Positions 41,815-49,419 of a stretch of DNA of 64,000 nucleotides are shown in pieces. The notes beneath the pieces are model-generated. The model made no database searches, was not told the DNA's origin, and saw only the letters and a program-made list of their open reading frames with translations. Numbering within the stretch: position 1 is the stretch's first letter; each line of letters opens with the position of its first letter. The stretch covers positions 1 to 64,000 of the forward strand of contig JAFUHM010000082.1 of NCBI GenBank assembly GCA_017468865.1. Direction: 5' to 3'. Position numbers and translations under genes: made by a program. The DNA is from Oscillospiraceae bacterium (lineage in GTDB: Bacteria > Bacillota > Clostridia > Oscillospirales > Ruminococcaceae).

Positions 41815-41881
41815 AACCAAAAGGGAAGGGGGAAAAATAAAATCCGACAAAAAATCGGGCTTTCCCCCTTCCCTTATGGTT
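41815..41881. other. Long nested inverted repeat in the trkA-sigma gap
   Basis: AAGGGAAGGGGGAAA (41821-41835) and TTTCCCCCTTCCCTT (41861-41875) pair perfectly over 15 bp. One mismatch then leads to AACCA/TGGTT. The loop holds a second hairpin, CCGA/TCGG. It lies downstream of no gene, so it is not an obvious terminator. Confidence 0.65.
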
Positions 41882-41995
41882 TTCCCTCTGCACTCTCTTT
41901 CCTTTACCCATCTCCCTTCCCGATTTTTTCTCTTAATGATTATCTTTTTGACGCATTATAAAGAACCTTTTCTTTGTTGGTTATTATTTCAATTG

Positions 41996-42059
41996 GTCGA
42001 GCCATATCAAGACTGCCCGATGCAAACTAATCAACGAATTGGGTGCAGGCTCAGCCTGC
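41996..42059 (+). repeat. Dispersed hairpin repeat, full copy
   Basis: GTCGAGCC, CCCGATGCAAACTAATCAAC, GAATTGGGTG and the closing hairpin GCAGGC-TCA-GCCTGC. It is directly followed by another unit. Confidence 0.8.
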
Positions 42060-42060
42060 T

Positions 42061-42125
42061 GGTCGAGCCATATTGCATATGTCTGATGAAAACTAATCAA
42101 CGAAACGGGTGTGGGCACTGCCCAC
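42061..42125 (+). repeat. Dispersed hairpin repeat, full copy in tandem with the previous one
   Basis: GGTCGAGCC, CATATGTCTGATGAAAACTA, ATCAACGAAACGGGTG and hairpin GTGGGC-ACT-GCCCAC. Between 42125 and the promoter at 42162 lies a small GGCTGTCGGCACCGCCGACC hairpin. Confidence 0.8.
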
Positions 42126-42161
42126 GGCTGTCGGCACCGCCGACCGATTTTCTGTCGCTTA

Positions 42162-42190
42162 TTGACTTTTTCGGAAAAATATAGTAGAAT
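42162..42190 (+). promoter_or_regulatory. Promoter upstream of the sigma-factor gene
   Basis: TTGACT (42162-42167), 17 bp, TAGAAT (42185-42190). It would give a leader of about 260 bases. Confidence 0.6.
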
Positions 42191-42457
42191 AGAGTGTGGG
42201 CGCATACGAAACGGTGAGAGGCGGGAGACGCCGCCGTGGGATATGTGCATTTCATCGGGCGGAGTATCCGATGAGTAAAATGATACAAGTTACGCGCATG
42301 ATTTTTGTGCAGATATACAAATTTTTTTTCAATGCAACAAAACGGGTCAAAAATGTCACTATATATACAGAGACCGGAAGTGCCAGGTGATGACCCGCGG
42401 ATATCAGAGAAAGACGATATCCTGCCTGCTGCAGGGCTAGCGAGGTGATCTGCTGTT
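42191..42457 (+). other. Long untranslated leader of the sigma-factor gene
   Basis: No convincing gene lies here. Visible elements are a GGCG/CGCC hairpin near 42222-42237 and a possible ECF-type autoregulatory promoter with TGCAAC at 42333-42338 and GTC at 42355-42357. A GGATATC/GATATCC hairpin (42399-42422) and CCTGC/GCAGG lie just before the ribosome binding site. No known riboswitch was recognised. Confidence 0.4.
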
Positions 42458-42979
42458 ATGAGCTTGGAACCTGCCGTGCTGGTGCAGAAAGCACAGAACG
42501 GCGACACACAAGCCTTTGCCGAACTTTATTCCCTTGTTTATAAGGATCTTTACCGCACCGCTCTTCTGAGTCTGGGTCACGAGGCTGATGCATCGGACGT
42601 GGTCAGCGACACTGTCCTTGATGCTTACAAGACGATAAGGAAGCTGAGAGACCCGTCATCCTTCAGGTCATGGATGATGACCATCCTTACTGTGAAGATA
42701 AAGAACAAGCAGAAGGAATATATGGACGCCCGCTCGAATGAGGAAGATATAGACGATCTCAGAGAGAAGCAGCCGGATACAAAGAAAGATCATTTCGGCA
42801 GCGTGGAGCTTACAGAAGCGATGGCAAAGCTTTCCGAGGAGGAAAGGACGGTAATGACCCTGAACATAGTTTCGGGTTATACCAGCGAAGAGATCGAGAA
42901 CATCACGGGTATTGCTGCAAATACCGTGCGTTCAAAGATCAAGAGAGCAAAGGAAAAACTCAAGAAATATTTGGAATGA
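42458..42979 (+). CDS. ECF-type RNA polymerase sigma factor
   Basis: The 173-residue product has sigma region 2 (about 10-75: DTQAFAELYSLVYKDLYRTA, DASDVVSDTVLDAYK, SFRSWMMTI). It also has sigma region 4 (about 118-170: LSEEERTVMTLNIVSGYTSE, then NTVRSKIKRAKEKLKKYL). AGGTGATC lies before the ATG. The gene directly downstream encodes a membrane protein with an extracellular domain that fits an anti-sigma factor, so this is probably an envelope-stress or surface-sensing pair. Target promoters are unknown. Confidence 0.92.
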   Translation: MSLEPAVLVQKAQNGDTQAFAELYSLVYKDLYRTALLSLGHEADASDVVSDTVLDAYKTIRKLRDPSSFRSWMMTILTVKIKNKQKEYMDARSNEEDIDDLREKQPDTKKDHFGSVELTEAMAKLSEEERTVMTLNIVSGYTSEEIENITGIAANTVRSKIKRAKEKLKKYLE

Positions 42980-43011
42980 TCCCGTAAAATCATATGAAAG
43001 GAGGTCTGAAG

Positions 43012-44871
43012 ATGAGCTTTGATGATATGCTTCGGTGTGCGGCCGATGAGATAGAGATACCTGACAGCCTTTCCCCGGACAGCATCGAGAAGATGCTCCG
43101 TGCGGCAGATATACAGCAGCTTTCCGCAGAGGACGTGCCTGAGCTCACCGTATCAGACAGCCTTTCCAAGCCCAAGATCACCATGATCTCCGCACGCACC
43201 GTATTCGTGCGTACTGCGGCTGCGGCTGCGGCGATAGTTGCCCTTGCGGGCGGCATGGCTGCACTCAACTCCAACAATGCACAGATAGACACCGTTCAGT
43301 CACGCAAGGACTATCATGCGGTGCAGGTGCAGTCCTACGGCGAACTGTACGACATTTACACGGGGCTGTACGAAAATACTCCTGCTCAGACCGTGCAGGG
43401 ATTTGATCCCGCTCACGGCGACGGCGTGGAGATACTTACAGATGATGTCCCCGCAGAGACGACTTCCGCTCCGGTGACGGCGGCAGAGCCTGTGGTAACG
43501 GCTCCCGTTCAGACAGAGAAGACGGAGACGGCTCCTGTTACGGTGAAGTCCGACTTCTCCGATGCGGATATCGTAAAGAGCGCAGGGGACAGGCTCTACT
43601 ACCTGTGCGGAAGCACCGTATATGAAGTAGACAAGACCAACATGGAATATGTGTCGGAGGTCGCAAGCGAATGTGATCCCACACAGATGTATATCACCGA
43701 CAGCACCCTTATACTCCTGGGCGGAGAAGGCGGCACTTCTGCGGAGATATACGACATAGCAGAGGGCTCTCCCGTACTGCTGCACAGTCTGCATTTAGAC
43801 GGCAGACTCATAGCGGCAAGGACTCAGGGGGACGGCCTGCTGATAGTGACGGATCTGTCCGACACGACACCCGGTGTGTCTGCGGATATCGCAAGCTTCG
43901 TGCCCGGCTATACCCTTGACGGGGACAAGACCTATATCGAGGCATCCGATGTATTCGTACCGCAGGCGGCAAGCACGGCAGGATACACCATCGCCACCGT
44001 TTTCGGCAGGGATGGGGTGGACTCCAAGGCGGTGCTCGGCTCCTCACCGGATATTTACCTTTCCGAGAATACCCTGTATGTTACGGGTTCCGCTTATGAG
44101 GATGACAAGGATGTCACATACCTTACTTCCTTTGACCTGAGAGGCGGTCTTGCGTATAAGGCTACTGCCAGACTTGACGGCAGGCTCATACAAGGCTCGC
44201 TTGCAGAGAGCGGCGGATACTTCCGCCTGGCGGCTCTGACGGGCGACGGCGCCGTGACTTACACGAATATATACACGCTCACGAATGCACTGACCGTAGC
44301 AAGGACGGCTGACAGGCTGTTCATAAACCGTGACGATGTGACGGTGAGCTATGATGAGGGCTGTGCGGTGCTGACGGCTGACGGCGAGACAGAGAGGATC
44401 GACCTTGACAGGGAAGATGAACCTGAGATCGCTGCCCTCCCCGATACAGTGACCCTTTACGGAAATATTTCCGTGGGGCTTTCCCGCACGGATGACGGCC
44501 TTATCCTCAGCGCATACGAAGACGGTATGCTGTGTGCTACATATGTGGTGAGCCCCGGTTACAGCGTGACCGATGCGGTAAGCGACAAGAACGCAGTCCT
44601 GGTGGATGCCTCCCGTTCGATAGTGGGATTTCCCGCAGATACGGATATGCATCACTACTATCTCTTCCGCTACACGGAGAACGGCTTTGAGAATATCTTC
44701 ACCGCCGACTCTGAGGACAACGCATTTGAGCGTGCGGTCAGAGATGAGAACAGGCTCATGATAATAGGCAAGTCCGAGATACTGACACTTGACCTTGACA
44801 CGATGCAGCTCATATCCAATATCCCCCTTGGTGCTGAAGACGGGGAGATATCAATAGATAATATCGAGTAA
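43012..44871 (+). CDS. Probable anti-sigma factor with extracellular beta-propeller domain
   Basis: The ATG at 43012 has AAAGGAGGTCTGAAG before it; the ATG at 42994 has no site. The 619-residue protein has a cytoplasmic N-terminus of about 65 residues, one membrane helix (about 67-85) and a Thr/Pro/Val-rich stalk. A long C-terminal domain (about 180-619) opens with FSDADIVKSAGDRLYYLCGS and has repeated blade-like strands. The ADIVKSxGDxxY motif resembles the secreted beta-propeller family PF09826 of Clostridia. The position right after the sigma gene supports an anti-sigma or sensor role. No zinc-binding HxxxCxxC motif was seen. Confidence 0.8.
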   Translation: MSFDDMLRCAADEIEIPDSLSPDSIEKMLRAADIQQLSAEDVPELTVSDSLSKPKITMISARTVFVRTAAAAAAIVALAGGMAALNSNNAQIDTVQSRKDYHAVQVQSYGELYDIYTGLYENTPAQTVQGFDPAHGDGVEILTDDVPAETTSAPVTAAEPVVTAPVQTEKTETAPVTVKSDFSDADIVKSAGDRLYYLCGSTVYEVDKTNMEYVSEVASECDPTQMYITDSTLILLGGEGGTSAEIYDIAEGSPVLLHSLHLDGRLIAARTQGDGLLIVTDLSDTTPGVSADIASFVPGYTLDGDKTYIEASDVFVPQAASTAGYTIATVFGRDGVDSKAVLGSSPDIYLSENTLYVTGSAYEDDKDVTYLTSFDLRGGLAYKATARLDGRLIQGSLAESGGYFRLAALTGDGAVTYTNIYTLTNALTVARTADRLFINRDDVTVSYDEGCAVLTADGETERIDLDREDEPEIAALPDTVTLYGNISVGLSRTDDGLILSAYEDGMLCATYVVSPGYSVTDAVSDKNAVLVDASRSIVGFPADTDMHHYYLFRYTENGFENIFTADSEDNAFERAVRDENRLMIIGKSEILTLDLDTMQLISNIPLGAEDGEISIDNIE

Positions 44872-44900
44872 CCAATTCATACTTTTCCTCATACAATAGG

Positions 44901-44920
44901 CCGGCAGATCCCTCTGCCGG
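44901..44920 (+). terminator. Rho-independent terminator of the sigma/anti-sigma operon
   Basis: CCGGCAGA, loop TCCC, TCTGCCGG, then TTTATTTATTATT. Confidence 0.85.
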
Positions 44921-45056
44921 TTTATTTATTATTCGGGCAAGGCAGATAAAAAATTTTTTTTTGATATCTTTGGCCTTTTTTTCTGCACCTTCGGTTAAAT
45001 GTACAAAGGGTAAGAAAACCCGAAAATAACGAGCCAAAGCTCAGGAGGAAATAATT

Positions 45057-45521
45057 ATGTTTAAGAAGTCTGCTAAGATAATGTCCGCTGTCGCTGCTGT
45101 AGTAATATCTGCCGGCATCCTTACGGTTCCCGCAGGTGCAGTATACAATCCCCCCGTAACGATAACACCCGTAACAAACAACTATTATCAGAACGTCCGT
45201 TTCTATATACCTACATTCGTAAACGGCTATGTACTCACAGGTTCATCCCAGGTGAATGCAAGGATCGCTCAGGCCAACTACTCATACGGCAATCAGACGT
45301 TGGTAGTACGCAAGGCAGTCGGCGGCACGGGCATATCCGTAAACTACCCCGGCACATTCCGTACAGTAGTCAGCGGAAGACCCGTTGTCTACAAGGGCAC
45401 ACGCCAGGGCTACTACGCTGCAACATGGTCAAACGGCCAGTACAATTATGTGGTAAAGAGCAGCCATCCCCTCAACATGGCTCAGATGAACACGATAGTT
45501 GCAGCACTTATCAACGCTTGA
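45057..45521 (+). CDS. Small secreted protein with DUF4367-like C-terminus
   Basis: The 154-residue product has a signal peptide (to about residue 29). A Tyr/Asn/Val-rich region follows, then a C-terminal part (TGISVNYPGTFRTVVSG, YYAATWSNGQYNYVVKSSHP, LNMAQMNTIVAALI). This resembles the ending of DUF4367 domains, which are often found with sigma/anti-sigma pairs. AGGAGGAAATAATT precedes the ATG. It lies after the terminator of the sigma operon; no SigA promoter was identified, so control by the neighbouring sigma factor is possible. Confidence 0.78.
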   Translation: MFKKSAKIMSAVAAVVISAGILTVPAGAVYNPPVTITPVTNNYYQNVRFYIPTFVNGYVLTGSSQVNARIAQANYSYGNQTLVVRKAVGGTGISVNYPGTFRTVVSGRPVVYKGTRQGYYAATWSNGQYNYVVKSSHPLNMAQMNTIVAALINA

Positions 45522-45562
45522 CCCCCTTTCCCATAAGTCCCGGTCGGGACACCCCCCTTTCC

Positions 45563-45608
45563 CAAACAGAACAGCCGTCATGCAGGAGCGTGACGGCTGT
45601 TCTGTTTG
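45563..45608. terminator. Strong bidirectional terminator
   Basis: An 18-bp perfect stem, CAAACAGAACAGCCGTCA and its complement, encloses a 10-base loop between convergent genes. Confidence 0.9.
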
Positions 45609-45647
45609 TAAAAAGGGCGGACGGTGATGCCGTCCGCCCCAAGGGTG

Positions 45648-47099
45648 TCAGTCGTAGATGTAGAACATGAGGAGGTCGCTCTCCCTGGGCTCTGCCCATT
45701 CACCGTTTATCATGGGAACGATCAGATAGCCGTAGGGGACATCGTGCTCAAGGTTGTGTATCTGAACGGAATGTTCGGTAGTCTCTATGAGCAGACGGAG
45801 ATCGTCTTTCTCAAAGTCATATGCGAAGAGGGCATATTTTTCAGCCTTATTGATGCTGCCCCAGCTTATGGTGACGGCATCCTCAGCAGACTGCCATACA
45901 ACGGGCTGACCCTGCGCTTCCATGTATTTGAGTGCGGAGTGCTCGAGTGCTTCGGACTGTGCCACCTGTGAAGAGGATGTAGCGGAGGATGAGGAGCCGC
46001 CGTCATTTGAGGGGCCTCTTGAAGAAGATGCGACAGGTGCGGATGCTTCCTTTTCGGTCGGTGCCGCAGGCTCTTCGGCGGGCGTCTCGGGCTCATCAGC
46101 GGGTGTGGGTGATACTGAAGAAGATTCATCTTCCGAGGGGGGAGTGCCTTCCGATGGCTCGTCATCCACTACGGGGAGGAGCTTGCCTTCGGTGGAGGTG
46201 TCTTCGCCGTCGCCTGTTTCGGGATCATCGTTCTCTGACTCCGAGGGAGTTTCGTTCTCCACCTTGGTGACGGTCACATTTTCGAGTATGCAGCCGTTAT
46301 ATGCTCCGATGCTTGCATAGGATACGGCTGCGGGGTCGGTCACGAGGGCACCGCTGAGGAATTCCTCGATGGTAAACACCATAGTGACGTGTTCCCCTGC
46401 GGCATTGGTGAAGTTTACGGACTTCCAGCCGTCCTGGGATGCGCCGAAGCCTATGTTCTGCCAGCCGTTGTGATCGTCGGTGTAGGTGACGGAAACGGTG
46501 CTCTTCGGGTAATTGAATATATCGTTATCGGGGAATACCCAGACATAGCCGTATTCATTCCTGGAGATGCCGGGGCCCAGTTCGGGCTCAGTCTCAGTTT
46601 CGGTCGGGGCGGGTGACTGTGTAAGGGAGTTGCCCTGTGCATCCAGCACGTCAAAGCCGGTAATGGTGATGTCGCCCCACCATACCTGGAGCACGGCATG
46701 AAGATATGAGTCCGAGGCGGAGCAGATAGGAGCATCGGAGAGGTAGGTCACCGAAGTGTCGGTGCCTGTGATGGTCTTGCCCGAACCGCTGTTGCCCCAT
46801 TCCATGGAATTCCATGAATTGGTATTGTTCTGGGTGATAAAGCCGCCGCCGTACCCTTGAGAGGGATCGTTGACGGTATAAAAGAATGTGATGCCGTAAA
46901 CGTCCTGAATGGTATAGCTCGTCTGTGACAGATATTCACCGATCTTGGCTTCATAGCCGCCGAGGGCAGTGCTGCTTGCAATGTATGAGCTGTCGCTTAT
47001 CACTGCGAAGACAGGATCTGCATAACGGAAACCCATTGCGGAAAAAGCCAGCAGAGCGGCTGCTGTGCCTGCGAGTATCCTCTTTGATGTCCTTTTCAT
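45648..47099 (-). CDS. Secreted modular protein, possible carbohydrate-binding domains plus FN3-like end
   Basis: The 483-residue product has a signal peptide (to about 32). Two beta-rich regions follow (about 40-160 with YGITFFYTVNDPSQGYGGGF and LQVWWGDITITGFDVLD, and about 180-285 with SQDGWKSVNF). Aromatic-rich strands of this sort are seen in Ruminococcus carbohydrate-binding or X-type domains, but no family could be fixed. A long acidic Ser/Pro/Glu linker (about 290-395) leads to a C-terminal fibronectin-III-like domain (about 400-483; AVTISWGSINKAEKYALFAYD). There is no catalytic motif or anchor. It is monocistronic. Confidence 0.72.
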   Translation of the reverse strand: MKRTSKRILAGTAAALLAFSAMGFRYADPVFAVISDSSYIASSTALGGYEAKIGEYLSQTSYTIQDVYGITFFYTVNDPSQGYGGGFITQNNTNSWNSMEWGNSGSGKTITGTDTSVTYLSDAPICSASDSYLHAVLQVWWGDITITGFDVLDAQGNSLTQSPAPTETETEPELGPGISRNEYGYVWVFPDNDIFNYPKSTVSVTYTDDHNGWQNIGFGASQDGWKSVNFTNAAGEHVTMVFTIEEFLSGALVTDPAAVSYASIGAYNGCILENVTVTKVENETPSESENDDPETGDGEDTSTEGKLLPVVDDEPSEGTPPSEDESSSVSPTPADEPETPAEEPAAPTEKEASAPVASSSRGPSNDGGSSSSATSSSQVAQSEALEHSALKYMEAQGQPVVWQSAEDAVTISWGSINKAEKYALFAYDFEKDDLRLLIETTEHSVQIHNLEHDVPYGYLIVPMINGEWAEPRESDLLMFYIYD

Positions 47100-47168
47100 A
47101 TTACTCCTCCGTCCTGACGGGGTGCGGTCATGTGACGCAGCCCGAAACCTGCATAAACTCTTGAGATT

Positions 47169-47197
47169 ATTTTAGCATATTGATGAAAATATTGCAA
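47169..47197 (-). promoter_or_regulatory. Promoter of the secreted modular protein gene
   Basis: Minus strand TTGCAA (47197-47192), 17 bp, TGC-TAAAAT (47174-47169), with GGAGGAGTAAT before the ATG at 47099. Confidence 0.78.
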
Positions 47198-47229
47198 GAG
47201 AAACATTCAACTTTGGAGGAATAGACAAA

Positions 47230-47249
47230 GACTGTCCTCCCGGACAGTC
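47230..47249 (-). terminator. Terminator at the end of the his operon
   Basis: Minus strand GACTGTCC, loop GGGA, GGACAGTC, then TTTGTC. It lies 12 bp below the stop of the last gene. Confidence 0.82.
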
Positions 47250-47261
47250 AATTTGACCAAA

Positions 47262-47699
47262 TCATATCAGCCGTGAGGCTATTATTATGCCTGCTGCGAT
47301 GACTATGACGGATATGGCAAAGCCGACCTTGCAGGTGAGCTCCGCATTCATGTCGTAGACCATGCCCTTTTTCGTGAGGAGTATGTGTACATCCTGATCC
47401 TCACGGTAGAGCTTGTCACGGAATGCGAACTCGCAGGGGAAGACATTTTCATATTCGGTGTCATCCGATGTGTAGAATGCCACGTCGTAACGCCCCCACT
47501 TGTTCTTGCCGAAGCGTGAGAACCTGGCGGTGATGCGGCGTGCGCCGATGAGCTTGATGCGGAAGACTATGAAAAACAGTATGGTGACAAGTGCCACCAG
47601 CGCCACTATCCCCAGTATTATGCCGAGGATGATGTGAATGTCCACACCAAGTATCCACATTATCAGAAAGATTATGAGCAGTGACAGAATGTATTGCAT
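47262..47699 (-). CDS. Small membrane protein at the end of the his operon
   Basis: The ATG at 47699 follows GGGAGGAGTGTGCT; the longer frame upstream overlaps hisH. The 145-residue protein has two adjacent N-terminal hydrophobic stretches (about residues 3-20 and 23-48) and a soluble beta-rich segment (residues 50-120; WGRYDVAFYTSDDTEYENVF). A final membrane helix (about 122-142) closes it. The middle resembles small NfeD/DUF3592-like membrane domains only loosely. There is no link to histidine synthesis other than position, 23 bp after hisH. Confidence 0.72.
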   Translation of the reverse strand: MQYILSLLIIFLIMWILGVDIHIILGIILGIVALVALVTILFFIVFRIKLIGARRITARFSRFGKNKWGRYDVAFYTSDDTEYENVFPCEFAFRDKLYREDQDVHILLTKKGMVYDMNAELTCKVGFAISVIVIAAGIIIASRLI

Positions 47700-47722
47700 A
47701 GCACACTCCTCCCGAAGACAGG

Positions 47723-48325
47723 TCAAAGGGCGGCGAAATTTCGCAGGATGGCAAGACCCGCTTCTCCGCTCTTCTCGGGGTGGAACTGCGCACCGTACAC
47801 ATTGCCCCGTGATACCAGTGCGGTCACTCTTGTGCCGTAGTCGGTGTAGGCGGCAACGTCCTCATCCGCACAGTGGGCGCAATAGGAGTGGACGAAGTAC
47901 ACATAGGGCTCGTCAAGGCCGTGGAGAAGGGGACATTCCTTGTTCTTCTCGAGCCTGTTCCATCCCATATGGGGGATATCCAGTCCCTCGGGCTGCATAA
48001 GGGTGACATCGCCCTCGATAAGCCCCAGACCGTCCCTTTCCTCAAATTCGTATCCCTTTGTGAAGATGAGCTGCATACCCAGGCATATGCCGAGGAAGGG
48101 CTTTATCTGCGCCTGTGCCCTGATGGTGTCCACAAGGCCGGAGGCGGTCAGCTTATCCATTGCCGCAGGGAATGCACCCACTCCGGGGAGGATGATGCGG
48201 TCGGCGTTCTCTATCTCTGTCCTGTCCGAGGTGAGGACAGTATTTATGCCGAGGGCATCGCAGGCGTTCTTCACGGAGAAGATATTGCCCGCACCGTAAT
48301 CAATTATCGCTGTCATCGTCTTCAT
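47723..48325 (-). CDS. hisH: Imidazole glycerol phosphate synthase, glutaminase subunit
   Basis: The 200-residue class-I amidotransferase has the catalytic Cys in PFLGICLGMQLIF, and the His and Glu in GAQFHPEKSGEAGL. It supplies ammonia to HisF. The start at 48325 (MKTMTAIIDYGAGN) has GAGGAAAA upstream; the in-frame ATG at 48355 is inside the upstream gene, and 48316 is another possibility. It overlaps the upstream unknown gene by 26 bp. HisF, HisA and HisI are not in the window. Confidence 0.93.
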   Translation of the reverse strand: MKTMTAIIDYGAGNIFSVKNACDALGINTVLTSDRTEIENADRIILPGVGAFPAAMDKLTASGLVDTIRAQAQIKPFLGICLGMQLIFTKGYEFEERDGLGLIEGDVTLMQPEGLDIPHMGWNRLEKNKECPLLHGLDEPYVYFVHSYCAHCADEDVAAYTDYGTRVTALVSRGNVYGAQFHPEKSGEAGLAILRNFAAL

Positions 48326-48794
48326 TATCGTTTTCCTCGTCTTTATCGCCTTCATCGGTGAAGATGAAGTCCGTTATCTCATCCCACGCATCCAGGTCGG
48401 GAAGCTCCCTTTTGATGAACCTGTCGTAGAGTGCGATGGTATCCGCAAGTTCGGGCAGGAACAGCACGAACTGCCGCATGGTGCCGTTGTCAAGGTCATA
48501 GTGGACTTCTGTCTGATAGCAGTCATCTTCCCGAACGGACTGCACATAGGTGATCTTTCCCTTCACACCGTCAAGCTCGGTCCCGATGGGTTCTTCATAC
48601 TCCATGATAAGGCTGTCGGTGTAGGAAACACGCATCTGTGTCAGGCAGGCAAAGATGCCGTTGATGAATGACTTATTTTCATCTGTGCTGATATTTACCA
48701 GATTGAGCCATCCCTCATGGGGTTCGGGCAGGTCGTATTTGTGCCGGTTCGCAAAGTATCTGTCAAAGCACTTTGCCTGAAAACTGTCCTTCAT
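48300..48794 (-). CDS. Unknown acidic protein inside the his operon
   Basis: The ATG at 48794 follows AAAGGAGAGTCAC; the longer frame upstream overlaps hisB. The 164-residue product begins MKDSFQAKCFDRYFANRHKY. It has a mixed alpha/beta middle (MRVSYTDSLIMEYEEPIGTE, VHYDLDNGTMRQFVLFLPEL) and ends in an Asp/Glu-rich tail (DEENDNEDDDSDN). No family was recognised. The position between hisB and hisH, with overlap, implies co-expression with histidine genes. Confidence 0.78.
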   Translation of the reverse strand: MKDSFQAKCFDRYFANRHKYDLPEPHEGWLNLVNISTDENKSFINGIFACLTQMRVSYTDSLIMEYEEPIGTELDGVKGKITYVQSVREDDCYQTEVHYDLDNGTMRQFVLFLPELADTIALYDRFIKRELPDLDAWDEITDFIFTDEGDKDEENDNEDDDSDN

Positions 48795-48831
48795 GTGACT
48801 CTCCTTTTTGCTGAGAACGGGAAGCGGTCTG

Positions 48832-49410
48832 TCACAGTACGCCCTTTGTGGAGAGCACGGTGTCGCCATCGATCTTCACGGCTTCCTTCAGTGCGTGTGC
48901 CAGCGCCTTGTAGAGGGCTTCTATCTTATGGTGGTCGTTTGCCCCGTAAAGACAGCGCAGGTGCAGGGTGATGCCTGCATTAAAGGCGAATGCACGCATG
49001 AACTCCTCGGTAAGGAAGTTGTCATACTGACCTGTTGACTGATTAGCATAGGTGCAGTCGTAGACAAGATAGGGACGGTTGGATATGTCAAGGGAACAGA
49101 AGCCCAGAGCCTCATCCATGGGGATGTAGAAGGAACCGTAGCGGCGGATGCCCTTCATGTCCCCGACTGCCGCCCTGAAAGCCTGACCCAGTGCGATGCC
49201 CGTGTCTTCCACGCTGTGATGGCCGTCCACATAGAGATCGCCGTCGCATTTTACGTCCATGTCAAATCCTGCATGGACGCACAGCGCAGTCAGCATATGG
49301 TCGAAAAATCCTATGCCTGTGTCGATATTGTATTTGCCGCTCCCGTCAAGGTCAAGGCGGATATGTATCTTTGTTTCCTTTGTGGCACGGTCTATGACTG
49401 CTGTACGCAT
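48832..49410 (-). CDS. hisB: Imidazoleglycerol-phosphate dehydratase
   Basis: The 192-residue monofunctional HisB carries the paired metal-binding motifs FFDHMLTALCVHAGF and DGHHSVEDTGIALG, and later NDHHKIEALYKALAHAL. It forms imidazole-acetol phosphate. AAGGAGATAAT precedes the ATG, 9 bp after hisC. Confidence 0.96.
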   Translation of the reverse strand: MRTAVIDRATKETKIHIRLDLDGSGKYNIDTGIGFFDHMLTALCVHAGFDMDVKCDGDLYVDGHHSVEDTGIALGQAFRAAVGDMKGIRRYGSFYIPMDEALGFCSLDISNRPYLVYDCTYANQSTGQYDNFLTEEFMRAFAFNAGITLHLRCLYGANDHHKIEALYKALAHALKEAVKIDGDTVLSTKGVL

Positions 49411-49419
49411 ATTATCTCC

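Noticed and set aside
41485-42250. Short frames inside repeat cluster B read as genes
   Set aside because: Same as cluster A: repeat-derived translations without initiation signals.
42196-42390. 64-codon frame in the sigma-factor leader
   Set aside because: It is basic, has no family signal, and lies in the predicted leader just downstream of the -10; no ribosome binding site was seen.
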